Positions 9,502 to 17,346 of a stretch of DNA of 64,000 nt are shown here, one piece after another. The stretch covers positions 8,370,001-8,434,000 of the forward strand of contig NZ_JACHMF010000001.1 in the NCBI RefSeq assembly GCF_014204895.1. The letters run 5' to 3'. A program made the position numbers and the translations under genes. The notes under the pieces are model-generated. The model was not told the origin of the DNA and searched no databases. It saw nothing but the letters and a program-made list of their open reading frames with translations. Numbering within the stretch: position 1 is the first letter of the stretch; every line of letters starts with the position of its first letter. The DNA comes from Paractinoplanes abujensis. Lineage in GTDB: Bacteria > Actinomycetota > Actinomycetes > Mycobacteriales > Micromonosporaceae.

Positions 9502-11178
9502 TCACCCGCGGAATTCGCCTTCCGGGATGGTGGCCGGGTCCATGTTCTTGGTCGCCTCGGCCAGGCGCAGCTCGACCCGGCGGATCTTGCCCGAGATCGT
9601 CTTCGGCAGGTCGGCGAACTCGAGGCGGCGGATCCGCGCGTACGGCGGCATGTGCTCCCGGGCGTACGCGAAGATGGCGTCGGCCGTGGCGGCGTCGGGC
9701 GGCCAGCCCTCGGCCGGCACGACGTAAGCCTTGGGCACGTTCAGGCGTACGGGATCGGGGGAAGGCACCACTGCCGCCTCGACCACCGCCTCGTGCTCGA
9801 TCAGCACGCTCTCCAGCTCGAACGGGGAAATGCGGTAGTCGGAAGCCTTGAACACGTCGTCGGTGCGTCCCACGTACGTGATGTAGCCGTCAGCGTCACG
9901 GGAAGCGACGTCGCCGGTGTGGTAGTAGCCGTCGGCCATCCGCTCGGCCGTGAGCCCGGGATCGCCGTGATAGCCCACCATCAGCCCGGCCGGGCGCGGG
10001 TCGAGCGCCACACAGATCTCGCCCTCGTCGGCCTCCGCGCCGGTGGTCGGGTCGATCAGCGCGATCCGGTAACCCGGCACCGGGCGGCCCATCGAACCCG
10101 GCTTGACCGGTTGGCCCGGCGTGTTGGCGATCTGCACTGTCGTCTCGGTCTGCCCGAAACCGTCGCGGATCGTCACGCCCCACGCCTTGGCGACCCGATC
10201 GATCACTTCGGGGTTGAGCGGCTCGCCGGCCCCCACGACGATGCGCGGGGGAGTGGCCAGCGCCGACAGGTCGGACTGGATGAGCATGCGCCACACCGTC
10301 GGGGGCGCGCAGAAGCTCGTCACGGCGCAGCGCTGCATCTCGGCCAGCAGCCGGCCCGCGTCGAACCGCGTGTAGTTGTAGATGAACACGCAGGCCTGCG
10401 CGTTCCACGGGGCGAAGACGTTGCTCCAGGCGTGCTTGGCCCAGCCCGGCGACGAGATGTTGAGGTGCACGTCGCCCGGACGCAGCCCGATCCAGTACAT
10501 GGTCGAGAGGTGGCCGACCGGATAGGAGGCGTGGGTGTGCTCGACCAGCTTGGGCTGCGCCGTCGTGCCCGAGGTGAAATAGAGCAGCAAGGTGTCGCTC
10601 GCCTTGCTCTTCCCCTCGGCAACGAAACCGACATTACCGTCGTACGCGTCTTTCAGGGGGCGCCAACCCTCGACGGGCTCGCCCACCGCGATGCGGGTGA
10701 CTTCGGTGTTCACCTCGGCGAACTTGCTCGCCGCGGCCGACGCGGCGATGACGTGCTGGGCGCCCCCGCGCGCCACCCGGCCCGCCGAGTCGGCCGGCCC
10801 CAGCAGCGGCGTCGCCGGGATGAGAACCGCGCCCAGCTTGATCGCGGCGAGGATCGTGTCCCACAACTCGACCTGATTGCCCAGCATGACGACAATACGG
10901 TCACCCCGGCGCACCCCCTGGGCCTGCAGCCACGTGGCCACCTGCCCCGACCGGTGCGCCATCTCGGCGAACGTGAACCGCTGCTCCGAACCGTCCTCCT
11001 CGACGATCCAGAGCGCGGGCGCGTCGTTGCCCTCGGCGATCACATCGAACCAGTCGAGGGCCCAGTTGAACTCGCCGTCGCCCAGGTCGGGCCATCGGAA
11101 CCGCTCGACCGCGGCGCCGTAGTCGCCGGCGTGGGCCAGCAGGAAATCACGTGCGGCCTGGAACGAGGTCGTGGTCAT
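9502..11178 (-). CDS. acyl-CoA synthetase, ACSM-like AMP-binding enzyme
   Basis: This 558-residue adenylate-forming enzyme has the P-loop YFTSGTTAQPKLVEHTH near residue 198, GFGQTETTV near 340, the YHTGD/GRTDDVFKASDYRISP block near 430-455, and the catalytic lysine in KTISGKIRR near 537. The spacing and the GSMGRPVPGYRI segment are most like medium-chain (ACSM) or acetyl-CoA-synthetase-like enzymes. The neighbouring FACL belongs to a different subtype. A GGGAGGA ribosome site precedes the ATG. The intradiol-like gene upstream is on the same strand with a 23-nt gap, so co-transcription is likely. The substrate is not readable. Confidence 0.88.
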   Translation of the reverse strand: MTTTSFQAARDFLLAHAGDYGAAVERFRWPDLGDGEFNWALDWFDVIAEGNDAPALWIVEEDGSEQRFTFAEMAHRSGQVATWLQAQGVRRGDRIVVMLGNQVELWDTILAAIKLGAVLIPATPLLGPADSAGRVARGGAQHVIAASAAASKFAEVNTEVTRIAVGEPVEGWRPLKDAYDGNVGFVAEGKSKASDTLLLYFTSGTTAQPKLVEHTHASYPVGHLSTMYWIGLRPGDVHLNISSPGWAKHAWSNVFAPWNAQACVFIYNYTRFDAGRLLAEMQRCAVTSFCAPPTVWRMLIQSDLSALATPPRIVVGAGEPLNPEVIDRVAKAWGVTIRDGFGQTETTVQIANTPGQPVKPGSMGRPVPGYRIALIDPTTGAEADEGEICVALDPRPAGLMVGYHGDPGLTAERMADGYYHTGDVASRDADGYITYVGRTDDVFKASDYRISPFELESVLIEHEAVVEAAVVPSPDPVRLNVPKAYVVPAEGWPPDAATADAIFAYAREHMPPYARIRRLEFADLPKTISGKIRRVELRLAEATKNMDPATIPEGEFRG

Positions 11179-11201
11179 CTGGTCCTCCCGGATCCCCCGG
11201 G

Positions 11202-11873
11202 TCAGATGCTAATCGTCCGCGTCGCCACCAGGCCACGTCCGAGATCACCCGTGACGGTCGCCATGGCGAGCGGGCCGCCGTCGTCCTCCACCGGCCGCGC
11301 CAGCGCCAGATGGGTCGCGTTCTCCCAGTACGCCGCGGTGCCGTACACCAGCACGCAGGCGTCCGCGGGCAGCCCGATCTGGCCGGCGCGCACCGGGTCC
11401 GCCTTCAGCTCGGGGCGCACCTCGAAACTCAGATGCGGCCAGCGGCCCTCACCGGCCCCCGGGAAGACCGTCGTGAAGCCGACCCAGCCCTGCTTGTCGG
11501 TCATCTGGACGCCGCGCAGATAATTCTGGTCCGCCAGCCCCGGCGAGTGCAGCGAGTAGGCGCCGTCACGGTCGGCGTGCCACAGGTAAAGGGCGTGCCG
11601 CGCGAGCGGCCGGCCCGAGTTCGCGCTGACCAGCCGCAGCCGCACCCGCAGCGGAACGCCGCGAGCGACCCCCGACGCCTTGCCGAAACTGCGCCGGAGG
11701 TCGCCGCGAACGATGCCCGAACGGCTGAGAACATCCTTGTCCGCACCCGCCAGGGTCGCGACGGTGACCCCGTTGACCAGCCCCATCATGCGGCGGCGGC
11801 GCAGCACCGGGAAGTCCACGGCGAGCCCGACGCCGTGTTGCTGCCGCTCATCCACCTGCATCTGCGTGGTCAT
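11202..11873 (-). CDS. intradiol-dioxygenase-fold protein lacking iron ligands
   Basis: The 223-residue product aligns by eye to intradiol ring-cleavage dioxygenases across LYLWHADRDGAYSLHS, NYLRGVQMTD and FPGAGEGRWPHLSFEV. In the enzymes, iron is held by two Tyr and two His. Here the first Tyr (DGAYS) and the first His (WPHLSF) remain. The second His of the usual HIH is Ser, and the Tyr normally found in the G-x-Y-x-F strand appears as Val (GWVGF). It is therefore probably a non-catalytic or repurposed member. There is no signal peptide. The start has a good GGAGGGGA site. It lies directly upstream of an acyl-CoA synthetase on the same strand. Confidence 0.7.
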   Translation of the reverse strand: MTTQMQVDERQQHGVGLAVDFPVLRRRRMMGLVNGVTVATLAGADKDVLSRSGIVRGDLRRSFGKASGVARGVPLRVRLRLVSANSGRPLARHALYLWHADRDGAYSLHSPGLADQNYLRGVQMTDKQGWVGFTTVFPGAGEGRWPHLSFEVRPELKADPVRAGQIGLPADACVLVYGTAAYWENATHLALARPVEDDGGPLAMATVTGDLGRGLVATRTISI

Positions 11874-12025
11874 CCGGTCCCCTCCGTCGACGATCGGCCT
11901 TCATTACGCAGCCCGCTCGTTGCGGTTCCCGGTCCCCCCGGGTTGCAGCCCGGTTGCAGCGCCGAATCCGTTCTCGAGGTCATGGCTCCGGCAGGCTGTG
12001 GTCGTGCTCGGGCAGACAGAGGTAA

Positions 12026-12697
12026 TCAGCGCACCTGGGCTGATACCTTGGCCCGGCTTTCTTGAGAGCTGGCCGGAAAGATGCGTACCGCGAATTCATA
12101 CCGGCCTTCACCCGCCTGGCGCCGGCCTTGGAAGAACCGAATGTCCCAGGTGCCGGCGTCGTCGGGAAAATCATCGACGACTACAGTCGCGAGCTCTGCG
12201 TCCACCGGCAGATTCCAATAACTGCAGTAGGCACGAAGATGGACCCGGGCCAGGGTGATTGCCTCGTCTTTGACCAAGACGGTGAAATCTTCGTTCCTGC
12301 GCCGGGCCCGGGAACGAACCCGCCTGATGAGCCATTTCAGGCCATCGTAGGCGGCGTTGCCGGGCACGCCGCTCGCCGCCGCCCCAGCTACGAACGAGAT
12401 GCCGATCAGGATGCCGTCATAGGACCAGAGAAATTCCCCTGGACCCATGCTGGCGTGCCCGCTGCCATGAGAAGTGGATCGTTCTTGTCCGGCGAGCGGG
12501 CGGCCTTCCGCATCGTCGAACGAAACCCATCCCTCCCGCCACGCGGTTTCGTCCGGCCAGTACCGATCGTCCGGTTCGCCGAAGGCCTCCTGGTCTCCGC
12601 CTGACAGGTCGTAGGCCCGGTCCAAGCACGAGTCCAGGAATTCCTCCACCGCCTGCCGAACGGACTCCTCGGGGACTGCATTCGCAGCCAGGTTCAA
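12026..12697 (-). CDS. hypothetical membrane protein paired with XRE regulator
   Basis: I do not recognise this protein of about 223 residues. The N-terminal third is acidic (EEFLDSCLDRAYDLSGGDQE, later WPDETAWREGW). A single probable membrane helix, ILIGISFVAGAAASGVPG, lies near the middle and is followed by a strongly basic run WLIRRVRSRARRR, which predicts an outside-in topology with the C-terminus in the cytoplasm. The C-terminal domain is mixed and soluble. The best-placed start is a TTG at 12697 that overlaps the stop of the XRE gene (TTGA). An internal GTG about 40 nt downstream is the alternative. Base composition is visibly less GC-rich than its neighbours, which suggests acquired DNA. 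Confidence 0.5.
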   Translation of the reverse strand: MNLAANAVPEESVRQAVEEFLDSCLDRAYDLSGGDQEAFGEPDDRYWPDETAWREGWVSFDDAEGRPLAGQERSTSHGSGHASMGPGEFLWSYDGILIGISFVAGAAASGVPGNAAYDGLKWLIRRVRSRARRRNEDFTVLVKDEAITLARVHLRAYCSYWNLPVDAELATVVVDDFPDDAGTWDIRFFQGRRQAGEGRYEFAVRIFPASSQESRAKVSAQVR

Positions 12698-12918
12698 ATT
12701 TCGATGGACGGTGGCAAGGTGTCGACAATCCTTCGCAGATCCGACATCGGTGCGGTGATGTCGGTTCGTTCGATATGGAGGATCTTGATCGGCTGCCAGC
12801 CAAGCTGTGCGGCGAGCTGTTCCCTGCTCAGCCCTCGGCTCAGGCGCAATGAGGTGATTGCCCGAGCGACCCGGCCTCTGACCAGTGATCGTGATGGCAC
12901 TGATCCGTGCATCGACAT
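12694..12918 (-). CDS. small XRE-family helix-turn-helix protein
   Basis: The 74-residue protein is almost entirely one Cro/C1-type domain: RAITSLRLSRGLSREQLAAQ followed by LGWQPIKILHIERTDITAP. This is a minimal DNA-binding repressor of the kind that heads toxin-antitoxin and small accessory cassettes. A GAGGGGG Shine-Dalgarno fits the second ATG (12912) better than the first. Its stop codon overlaps the start of the downstream membrane protein, so the two are made together. An inverted repeat at 12938-12959 just upstream is a possible self-operator. Confidence 0.75.
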   Translation of the reverse strand: MSMHGSVPSRSLVRGRVARAITSLRLSRGLSREQLAAQLGWQPIKILHIERTDITAPMSDLRRIVDTLPPSIEI

Positions 12919-12937
12919 CCCCCTCGGCGAGAGGTTT

Positions 12938-12959
12938 CCGCATCCAGCATTGCATGCGG
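12938..12959. promoter_or_regulatory. inverted repeat upstream of XRE gene
   Basis: CCGCAT (12938-12943) and ATGCGG (12954-12959) form 6-bp arms separated by ten bases, about 20 bp upstream of the XRE start. Short dyads in this position commonly bind the encoded XRE protein. The arms are short and no second copy is evident, so the assignment is tentative. Confidence 0.35.
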
Positions 12960-13078
12960 TCGCACGGTCCCCCTTATCTTGGCGAGCGGCGGTCTTGGTG
13001 CCTGAGGGTCCCCGGGGTCATGCCGTTACCGGACGATTCGTAACTTGGCTAGCCGTTAATCCGTTATGAGTCGTGCGG

Positions 13079-13115
13079 TTACCAAGCGCGTTCACAGGCG
13101 GTACTGTCCGTTTCA
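13079..13115 (+). promoter_or_regulatory. vegetative-type promoter of TRAP operon, leaderless start
   Basis: TTACCA (13079-13084) and TACTGT (13102-13107) are separated by 17 bases, the ideal spacing for the housekeeping sigma factor. The expected transcription start falls on or beside the ATG at 13115, so the TRAP mRNA should be leaderless. There is no Shine-Dalgarno before that ATG, which agrees. Confidence 0.7.
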
Positions 13116-15130
13116 TGGGTGAAGATCGATCTTCCGAAGTTCGGGAGCGGTCCGATGCGTCCACGGTGGACGCCCTGCACTACGACGACGAAGAGCTGCC
13201 GGCCCGCGACCTCAAGGGCCGCATCGGCCTGGCCGTGGCGATCGTCGCCTTCGCGGTGGCCGTGCTGGTGCTGTGGCAGGTGTTCCGTCCGCTGGCCCGC
13301 GGCAGCCAGTACTACCTGATCATCTTTCTGGCCGGCACCTTGCCGCTGGTCTTCCTGGCCTACCGATCGCGCGTAGGGAAGAAGAAGAGCGACAACCCCA
13401 CGATCGCCGACTGGGTCCTGGCCGCGGCCACGCTGGTCGTCTGTCTCTATCCGATCAGCCCGTTCGGCGGCGGCTACGACGGTTTCCTCGACCGGCAGGG
13501 TCTGCTCGAGCCGGCCGACATCGCGTTCGGGGCCGTCCTGCTGGTGCTGGTCGTCGAGGCATGCCGGCGCACCACCGGGTGGGCGCTGCCCGTCGTCTGT
13601 CTCGCGTTCCTCGCGTACGGGTATTACGGCGGCCTGCTCCCGCAGAACTGGCCGATCGCCCACGCGGGGCTCGACTTCTCACAGATCGTCGATGCGCTCT
13701 ACAACTCGGGCAGCGGGTTCTACGGCACCCCGCTCGACGTCGCCGCCACGTACATCGTGTTGTTCACCATTTACGGCGCCGTGCTCGACCTGTCGGGGGC
13801 CAGCCGCTTCTTCGTCGACTTGTCGGTGGCTGCCTTCCGCAGGTCGCGCAGCGCGGCCGGGCGTACGGCGGTGGCGGCCGGTTTCCTGCTCGGCACGGTT
13901 TCTGGTTCGGGCACGGCCACCGCGGTCAGCGTGGGTGCGGTCACCTGGCCCATGCTGCGCCGCGCGGGTTACCCGGCCGAGCAGGCGGGCGGCATGCTGG
14001 CCGCGGCCGGGGTCGGCGCGATCCTGTCCCCGCCCACTTTGGGTGCGGCCGCGTTCATCGTCGCCGAGTACCTCGACGTGTCGTACCTGACCGTCCTGGG
14101 CTGGGCGATGATCCCGACGGTCCTCTACTACCTGGGCATCCTGCTCGCGGTGGAGATCGACGTACGCCGGTTCCGGGTCCGTTCGCTGGAGACGCCGCAG
14201 GTCAGCACGTTGCGCCTGCTGGGCCGTTTCGGCTACCACTTCTCGTCGCTGGTGCTGATCGTGGTGCTGCTGGCGCTGGGGCAGAGCGCGACGCGCGCGG
14301 TCGTCTACGCCACGCTGCTGGCTTTCGCGCTGTCCTTCCTGGACCGTCGTTCCTGGCTGACTCCGCAGCGGCTGTTCACCGCGTTGAGCGCCGGGGTGCG
14401 CGGGGTGCTGCCGGTGGTCGCGGTCTGCGCCGCCGCGGGCATCATCACCGCCACCACGACGAAGACCGGGCTCGGGGCGCAGCTGGCGTCCCTGCTCGTA
14501 CGGGGTGCGCAAGCGATCACCGACAACCCGACGGCGGTGCTGGCCCTGACCGTGATCCTGGCCGCGATCGCGCTGTCCGTCCTGGGCCTCGCGGTTCCCG
14601 TGACGGCCAGCTTCATCATCGGGTGGGTCATCATCGGGCCCGCGCTGCTCGCCCTCGGGGTGCCCGCACCGGCCGCGGCCATGTTCGTCTTCTACTACTC
14701 CGTGCTCAGCGAGGTCACCCCGCCGACGGCGCTGGCCGCGGTGGGCGCGAGCGCGATCACCGGCGGGCGCACGATCCCGACGATGTGGCAGGCGCTCAAG
14801 TACGCCCTGCCGGCGTTCCTGGCCCCGATCGCGTTCGTCCTCACGCCGTCCGGGTCCTATCTGCTGGCTCGCGGCCCGTTCCTCGACATCGTCTTGGCCT
14901 CGCTGGCCGCGATGCTGGGCGTGGCCGGTCTGGCCGTCGCCACCGGCGGCTGGGTGCTGGGTGTGGGCCGGGCCGGCACGGGCGCCCGGGTGCTGGCCGC
15001 GCTGGCCGGGCTGCTCTTGCTCTATCTGGAGCCCCTCACGATCGGCCTCGGCATCGTGCTGCTGGCCGCGGCCGCCGGTTGGGCGGCATGGGAGAAACGC
15101 CGCAACGAGACAGGAACGGGGTTGACATGA
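13115..15130 (+). CDS. TRAP transporter fused permease subunit (DctQM-type)
   Basis: This 671-residue membrane protein fuses the small 4-TM and large 12-TM subunits of a tripartite ATP-independent periplasmic transporter, as is usual for the TAXI subclass. It opens with a hydrophilic acidic region of about 45 residues, then many membrane segments. The DctM signatures include FLLGTVSGSGTATAVSVGAV and AAAGVGAILSPPTLGAAAF, where the fused subunit forms the substrate pathway. Transport is driven by an ion gradient. The ATG at 13115 is chosen over 13073 because a good promoter places the transcript start there. The next gene, the TAXI binding protein, begins inside its stop codon (ATGA). Confidence 0.92.
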   Translation: MGEDRSSEVRERSDASTVDALHYDDEELPARDLKGRIGLAVAIVAFAVAVLVLWQVFRPLARGSQYYLIIFLAGTLPLVFLAYRSRVGKKKSDNPTIADWVLAAATLVVCLYPISPFGGGYDGFLDRQGLLEPADIAFGAVLLVLVVEACRRTTGWALPVVCLAFLAYGYYGGLLPQNWPIAHAGLDFSQIVDALYNSGSGFYGTPLDVAATYIVLFTIYGAVLDLSGASRFFVDLSVAAFRRSRSAAGRTAVAAGFLLGTVSGSGTATAVSVGAVTWPMLRRAGYPAEQAGGMLAAAGVGAILSPPTLGAAAFIVAEYLDVSYLTVLGWAMIPTVLYYLGILLAVEIDVRRFRVRSLETPQVSTLRLLGRFGYHFSSLVLIVVLLALGQSATRAVVYATLLAFALSFLDRRSWLTPQRLFTALSAGVRGVLPVVAVCAAAGIITATTTKTGLGAQLASLLVRGAQAITDNPTAVLALTVILAAIALSVLGLAVPVTASFIIGWVIIGPALLALGVPAPAAAMFVFYYSVLSEVTPPTALAAVGASAITGGRTIPTMWQALKYALPAFLAPIAFVLTPSGSYLLARGPFLDIVLASLAAMLGVAGLAVATGGWVLGVGRAGTGARVLAALAGLLLLYLEPLTIGLGIVLLAAAAGWAAWEKRRNETGTGLT

Positions 15131-16134
15131 GACGCATGACAGCAGCCGCCGCCGGGCTCGCGCTCGCCCTCGCCGGCGCGCTCACGGCCTGCGGCGGGCG
15201 GCAGGACGCCGCCTCGACCGACGCCGGTGGGGAGGTGACGTGCGACGTCGCCAACGAGACCCGGATCGGCATCGCCACCGGCAACGCGACCGGGGTCTAC
15301 TTCGCGCTGGGCAACGCCTACGCCGAGCAGATCGGCGCGGCCGGCGGCAAGGTCAAGGCCACCGCGGCCGAGACGGGCGCCTCCGTGCAGAACATCCAGC
15401 AACTCGTGGCGGGCACCTACGGCGTCGCGTTCTCGCTGGCCGACACCGCCGCCGACGCGGTCAACGGCACCGGCAGCTTCGACAGCAAGCAACCGATCGC
15501 CGCGCTGGCCCGCATCCACACCAACTACACGCAGGTGATCGTGCGTAAGGCGGCCGGCATCAAGGACGTGGCCGGTATGAAGGGCAAACGGGTCTCGACC
15601 GGTTCGCCGAAGTCCGGCACCGAGGTCATCGCCAACCGCCTGCTGACCGCGGCCGGACTCGACCCCGCCCGGGACATCAGCGCCCAGAAACTCGACCTGA
15701 CCAAGACCGTCGACGGCATGAAGGAAGGCTCGATCGACGCGCTGTTCTGGTCGGGCGGCCTGCCCACCCCCGGGGTCACCGACCTGCTCACCACCTCCGG
15801 CGCCCAGGTCGAGTTCCTCGACATCACGCCGCTGCTGCCCGCGATGCAAAAGATCAACGAGGTGTACGAGGAGGGGACCATCCCCGCCGCCACCTACAAG
15901 CTGGCCGCCGACACCAAGACGATCGTCGTGCCCAACGTGCTGCTGGTGAAGGACGACCTCGACGCCAACGTGGCCTGCACGCTGACCAAGACGCTGTTCG
16001 ACCGCAAGCCGCAGCTCGAACAGGCCAACGCGGCCGCCAAGGAAATCACGCTCGAACAGGCCCGCAACACCGACCCCGTGCCGCTGCACCGCGGCTCCGA
16101 GAAGGCCCTCGACGATTTGGGCGCACCCAAGTAA
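15127..16134 (+). CDS. TAXI family TRAP transporter solute-binding lipoprotein
   Basis: This 335-residue binding protein starts with a lipoprotein signal (MRRMTAAAAGLALALAGALT then AC, lipidated Cys22). The mature domain has the TAXI features IGIATGNATGVYFALGNAYA and VSTGSPKSGTEVIANRLL. It captures a small organic acid or amino acid at the outer face and delivers it to the fused permease encoded immediately upstream. The two genes overlap by four bases (ATGA), so they are coupled. The ligand cannot be deduced; TAXI members commonly bind glutamate or dicarboxylates. A 14-bp perfect hairpin follows the stop codon. Confidence 0.92.
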   Translation: MRRMTAAAAGLALALAGALTACGGRQDAASTDAGGEVTCDVANETRIGIATGNATGVYFALGNAYAEQIGAAGGKVKATAAETGASVQNIQQLVAGTYGVAFSLADTAADAVNGTGSFDSKQPIAALARIHTNYTQVIVRKAAGIKDVAGMKGKRVSTGSPKSGTEVIANRLLTAAGLDPARDISAQKLDLTKTVDGMKEGSIDALFWSGGLPTPGVTDLLTTSGAQVEFLDITPLLPAMQKINEVYEEGTIPAATYKLAADTKTIVVPNVLLVKDDLDANVACTLTKTLFDRKPQLEQANAAAKEITLEQARNTDPVPLHRGSEKALDDLGAPK

Positions 16135-16155
16135 CGGGGTTGCGGAAAAGGCTGG

Positions 16156-16189
16156 GAGAAGGTCATCATGGGCGCATGATGACCTTCTC
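16156..16189. terminator. strong hairpin after TRAP-TAXI operon
   Basis: The arms GAGAAGGTCATCAT (16156-16169) and ATGATGACCTTCTC (16176-16189) are perfectly complementary around a six-base loop, and a G-T and a G-C pair extend the stem. It starts 21 bases after the TAXI stop codon. There is no T tract, as is common for actinomycete terminators. A dyad this perfect could instead be a protein-binding site for the downstream gene. Confidence 0.7.
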
Positions 16190-16201
16190 TCGGAAGGGCG
16201 C

Positions 16202-16969
16202 GTGCGCCCTCGCGCTTTGATCGCGACCGCGCGGCGACAGGCCGCGCTCCGTAACGACTTGTGGTCCCAGGCGGTGGAAATCCGCGACAATTGGCTCGAG
16301 GTCGCCATGACGACCAAGCCGGTCGACCACACCATCACCGAAGAGGCGATCGCCTCGATCTACGCGCGGCATCGCCGGCGGCGTCCCGAATTTGTCTGGG
16401 TCACCTCACCCCGGGCCGCGCTTCCCCTCCTCGACGGGCTCCCGTCCCACGAGGACCTGCTGACCGAGTTCGGCGTACGGCCGGTGGCCGGCGACATAGC
16501 GGCCGGCCTGTCGCGGCTGCGGTCCGCTCTCGAAGCCGACTTCACCGAACCGCCCGCCGACCGGCCCCCGCCCAAGCGCAAGAAGGGTGAGCGCTGGCCC
16601 CGCATGCGCCCCGACCAGGCCCTCGAGGCTGGGCTGCCGTTCCACGAAGTGCTCGTGCAGGGCGTACGGGAAGAGCTTTGGCGCCGGTTGTCGCGGATCT
16701 ATCTGCCCGTCCGGGCGGCGCTGGGCCCGGTCCCGGTCGGCTGGTACGGCCACCAGGACGCCTACTGGGTGGCATTCGCCGACGTCCTGCGGAGAACCAA
16801 CCTCGTTCCCGTACGGGAAAGCCGCGAGTTCGAGGAGTGGGCCACGCTCACCCGCTCGGGCGGCTGGTGGTGGCCCGGCGACCACCGCTGCGTGCTGGTC
16901 GAACGCCCGGTGACCCTGCACACCGACCCCCTCGTCGTCGAATACGGCGACGGCTGGTCCGTACGGTAG
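16202..16969 (+). CDS. DUF6745-like protein
   Basis: The 255-residue protein resembles the DUF6745 group by its C-terminal signature: WYGHQDAYWVAFADVLRR, then SGGWWWPGDHRCVLVERP and a final VVEYGDGWSVR. The group often has the same WLxxAxxT(K/E)PxD segment before a VWVTSP strand, and both are present here (about residues 31-70). Its biochemical role is not known to me. A proline- and lysine-rich linker (PPADRPPPKRKKGERWPRM) separates the two halves. No signal peptide or membrane segment is seen. The GTG at 16202 is the longest reasonable start. The gene is isolated, with a hairpin on each side. Confidence 0.6.
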   Translation: MRPRALIATARRQAALRNDLWSQAVEIRDNWLEVAMTTKPVDHTITEEAIASIYARHRRRRPEFVWVTSPRAALPLLDGLPSHEDLLTEFGVRPVAGDIAAGLSRLRSALEADFTEPPADRPPPKRKKGERWPRMRPDQALEAGLPFHEVLVQGVREELWRRLSRIYLPVRAALGPVPVGWYGHQDAYWVAFADVLRRTNLVPVRESREFEEWATLTRSGGWWWPGDHRCVLVERPVTLHTDPLVVEYGDGWSVR

Positions 16970-16978
16970 ATCCGCGAC

Positions 16979-17023
16979 CCCACCGATGCGCCTCGAAAAG
17001 CAATTGCGGGGCGTATCGGTGGG
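16979..17023. terminator. strong bidirectional-type terminator hairpin
   Basis: CCACCGAT and ATCGGTGG (with flanking CCC/GGG) form the base of a stem that continues through G-T, C-G and G-C pairs to a loop of about 11 bases containing AAAAGCAATTG. It is the longest stem in this part of the window. It closes the DUF6745-like gene ten bases after its stop. The right arm overlaps the probable promoter of the downstream mini-ORF and tRNA. Confidence 0.75.
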
Positions 17024-17032
17024 TCCTATGGT
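17004..17032 (+). promoter_or_regulatory. promoter for mini-ORF and tRNA-Trp
   Basis: TTGCGG (17004-17009) and TATGGT (17027-17032) are spaced by exactly 17 bases. The predicted transcription start is near 17039, giving a leader of about 30 nt to the mini-ORF at 17071. The -35 lies within the terminator hairpin. Confidence 0.55.
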
Positions 17033-17070
17033 TTGGTGAGTCCGCGAGAACACCACGAAAGGGGATCGAG

Positions 17071-17139
17071 ATGAAATGGCATGACGCCGTTGCCGTCCGC
17101 CTGTGTGTGAGTGCCGCGGAAATGTGGCGCGCGGGCTGA
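17071..17139 (+). CDS. 22-codon mini-ORF upstream of tRNA-Trp
   Basis: ATG 17071 is preceded by a good AAAGGGGATCGAG ribosome site and encodes 22 residues starting MKWHDAVAVRLCVSAAEMW, then ends in TGA 26 nt before the tRNA-Trp gene. Two of 22 residues are Trp and one is Cys. The size and ribosome site resemble actinobacterial leader peptides, but leader peptides normally precede biosynthetic genes rather than tRNAs. It could be a real small protein, a translated leader or chance. I do not recognise a family. Confidence 0.45.
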   Translation: MKWHDAVAVRLCVSAAEMWRAG

Positions 17140-17165
17140 CCCCGCACCCTTTTCGGACATTTCCT

Positions 17166-17238
17166 ATGGGCGTAGCTCAACGGGGAGAGCGCCGGCCTCC
17201 AAAGCCGACAGATGCGGGTTCGAATCCTGCCGCCCGTG
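17166..17238 (+). tRNA. tRNA-Trp (CCA anticodon)
   Basis: The cloverleaf is complete. The acceptor ATGGGCG pairs with CGCCCGT, the D stem GCTC with GAGC, the anticodon loop CTCCAAA carries CCA, and the T arm is GCGGG-TTCGAAT-CCTGC. Discriminator G follows, and the CCA tail is not encoded. The lowest anticodon-stem pair looks like C-A, and the second acceptor pair is T-G. Confidence 0.93.
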
Positions 17239-17346
17239 CTTCCCCGATCAACAATTGAACAGTGGGCGGCGGCCGTGCGGGCCGGCTCATCGGGCTCGCC
17301 GGCGGGGAACATTTGCGCTACCCCGCCAACGCACCGCCGCCGCCCC

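Noticed and set aside
9652..11523. 623-codon plus-strand frame opposite the acyl-CoA synthetase
   Set aside because: The product is an Arg/Gly/His-rich shadow without domains, while the minus strand encodes a full adenylate-forming enzyme.
504..11873. Biosynthetic gene cluster around the oxidoreductases and acyl-CoA synthetases
   Set aside because: There is no synthase, carrier protein or tailoring set, and strands alternate; the genes look like separate metabolic units.
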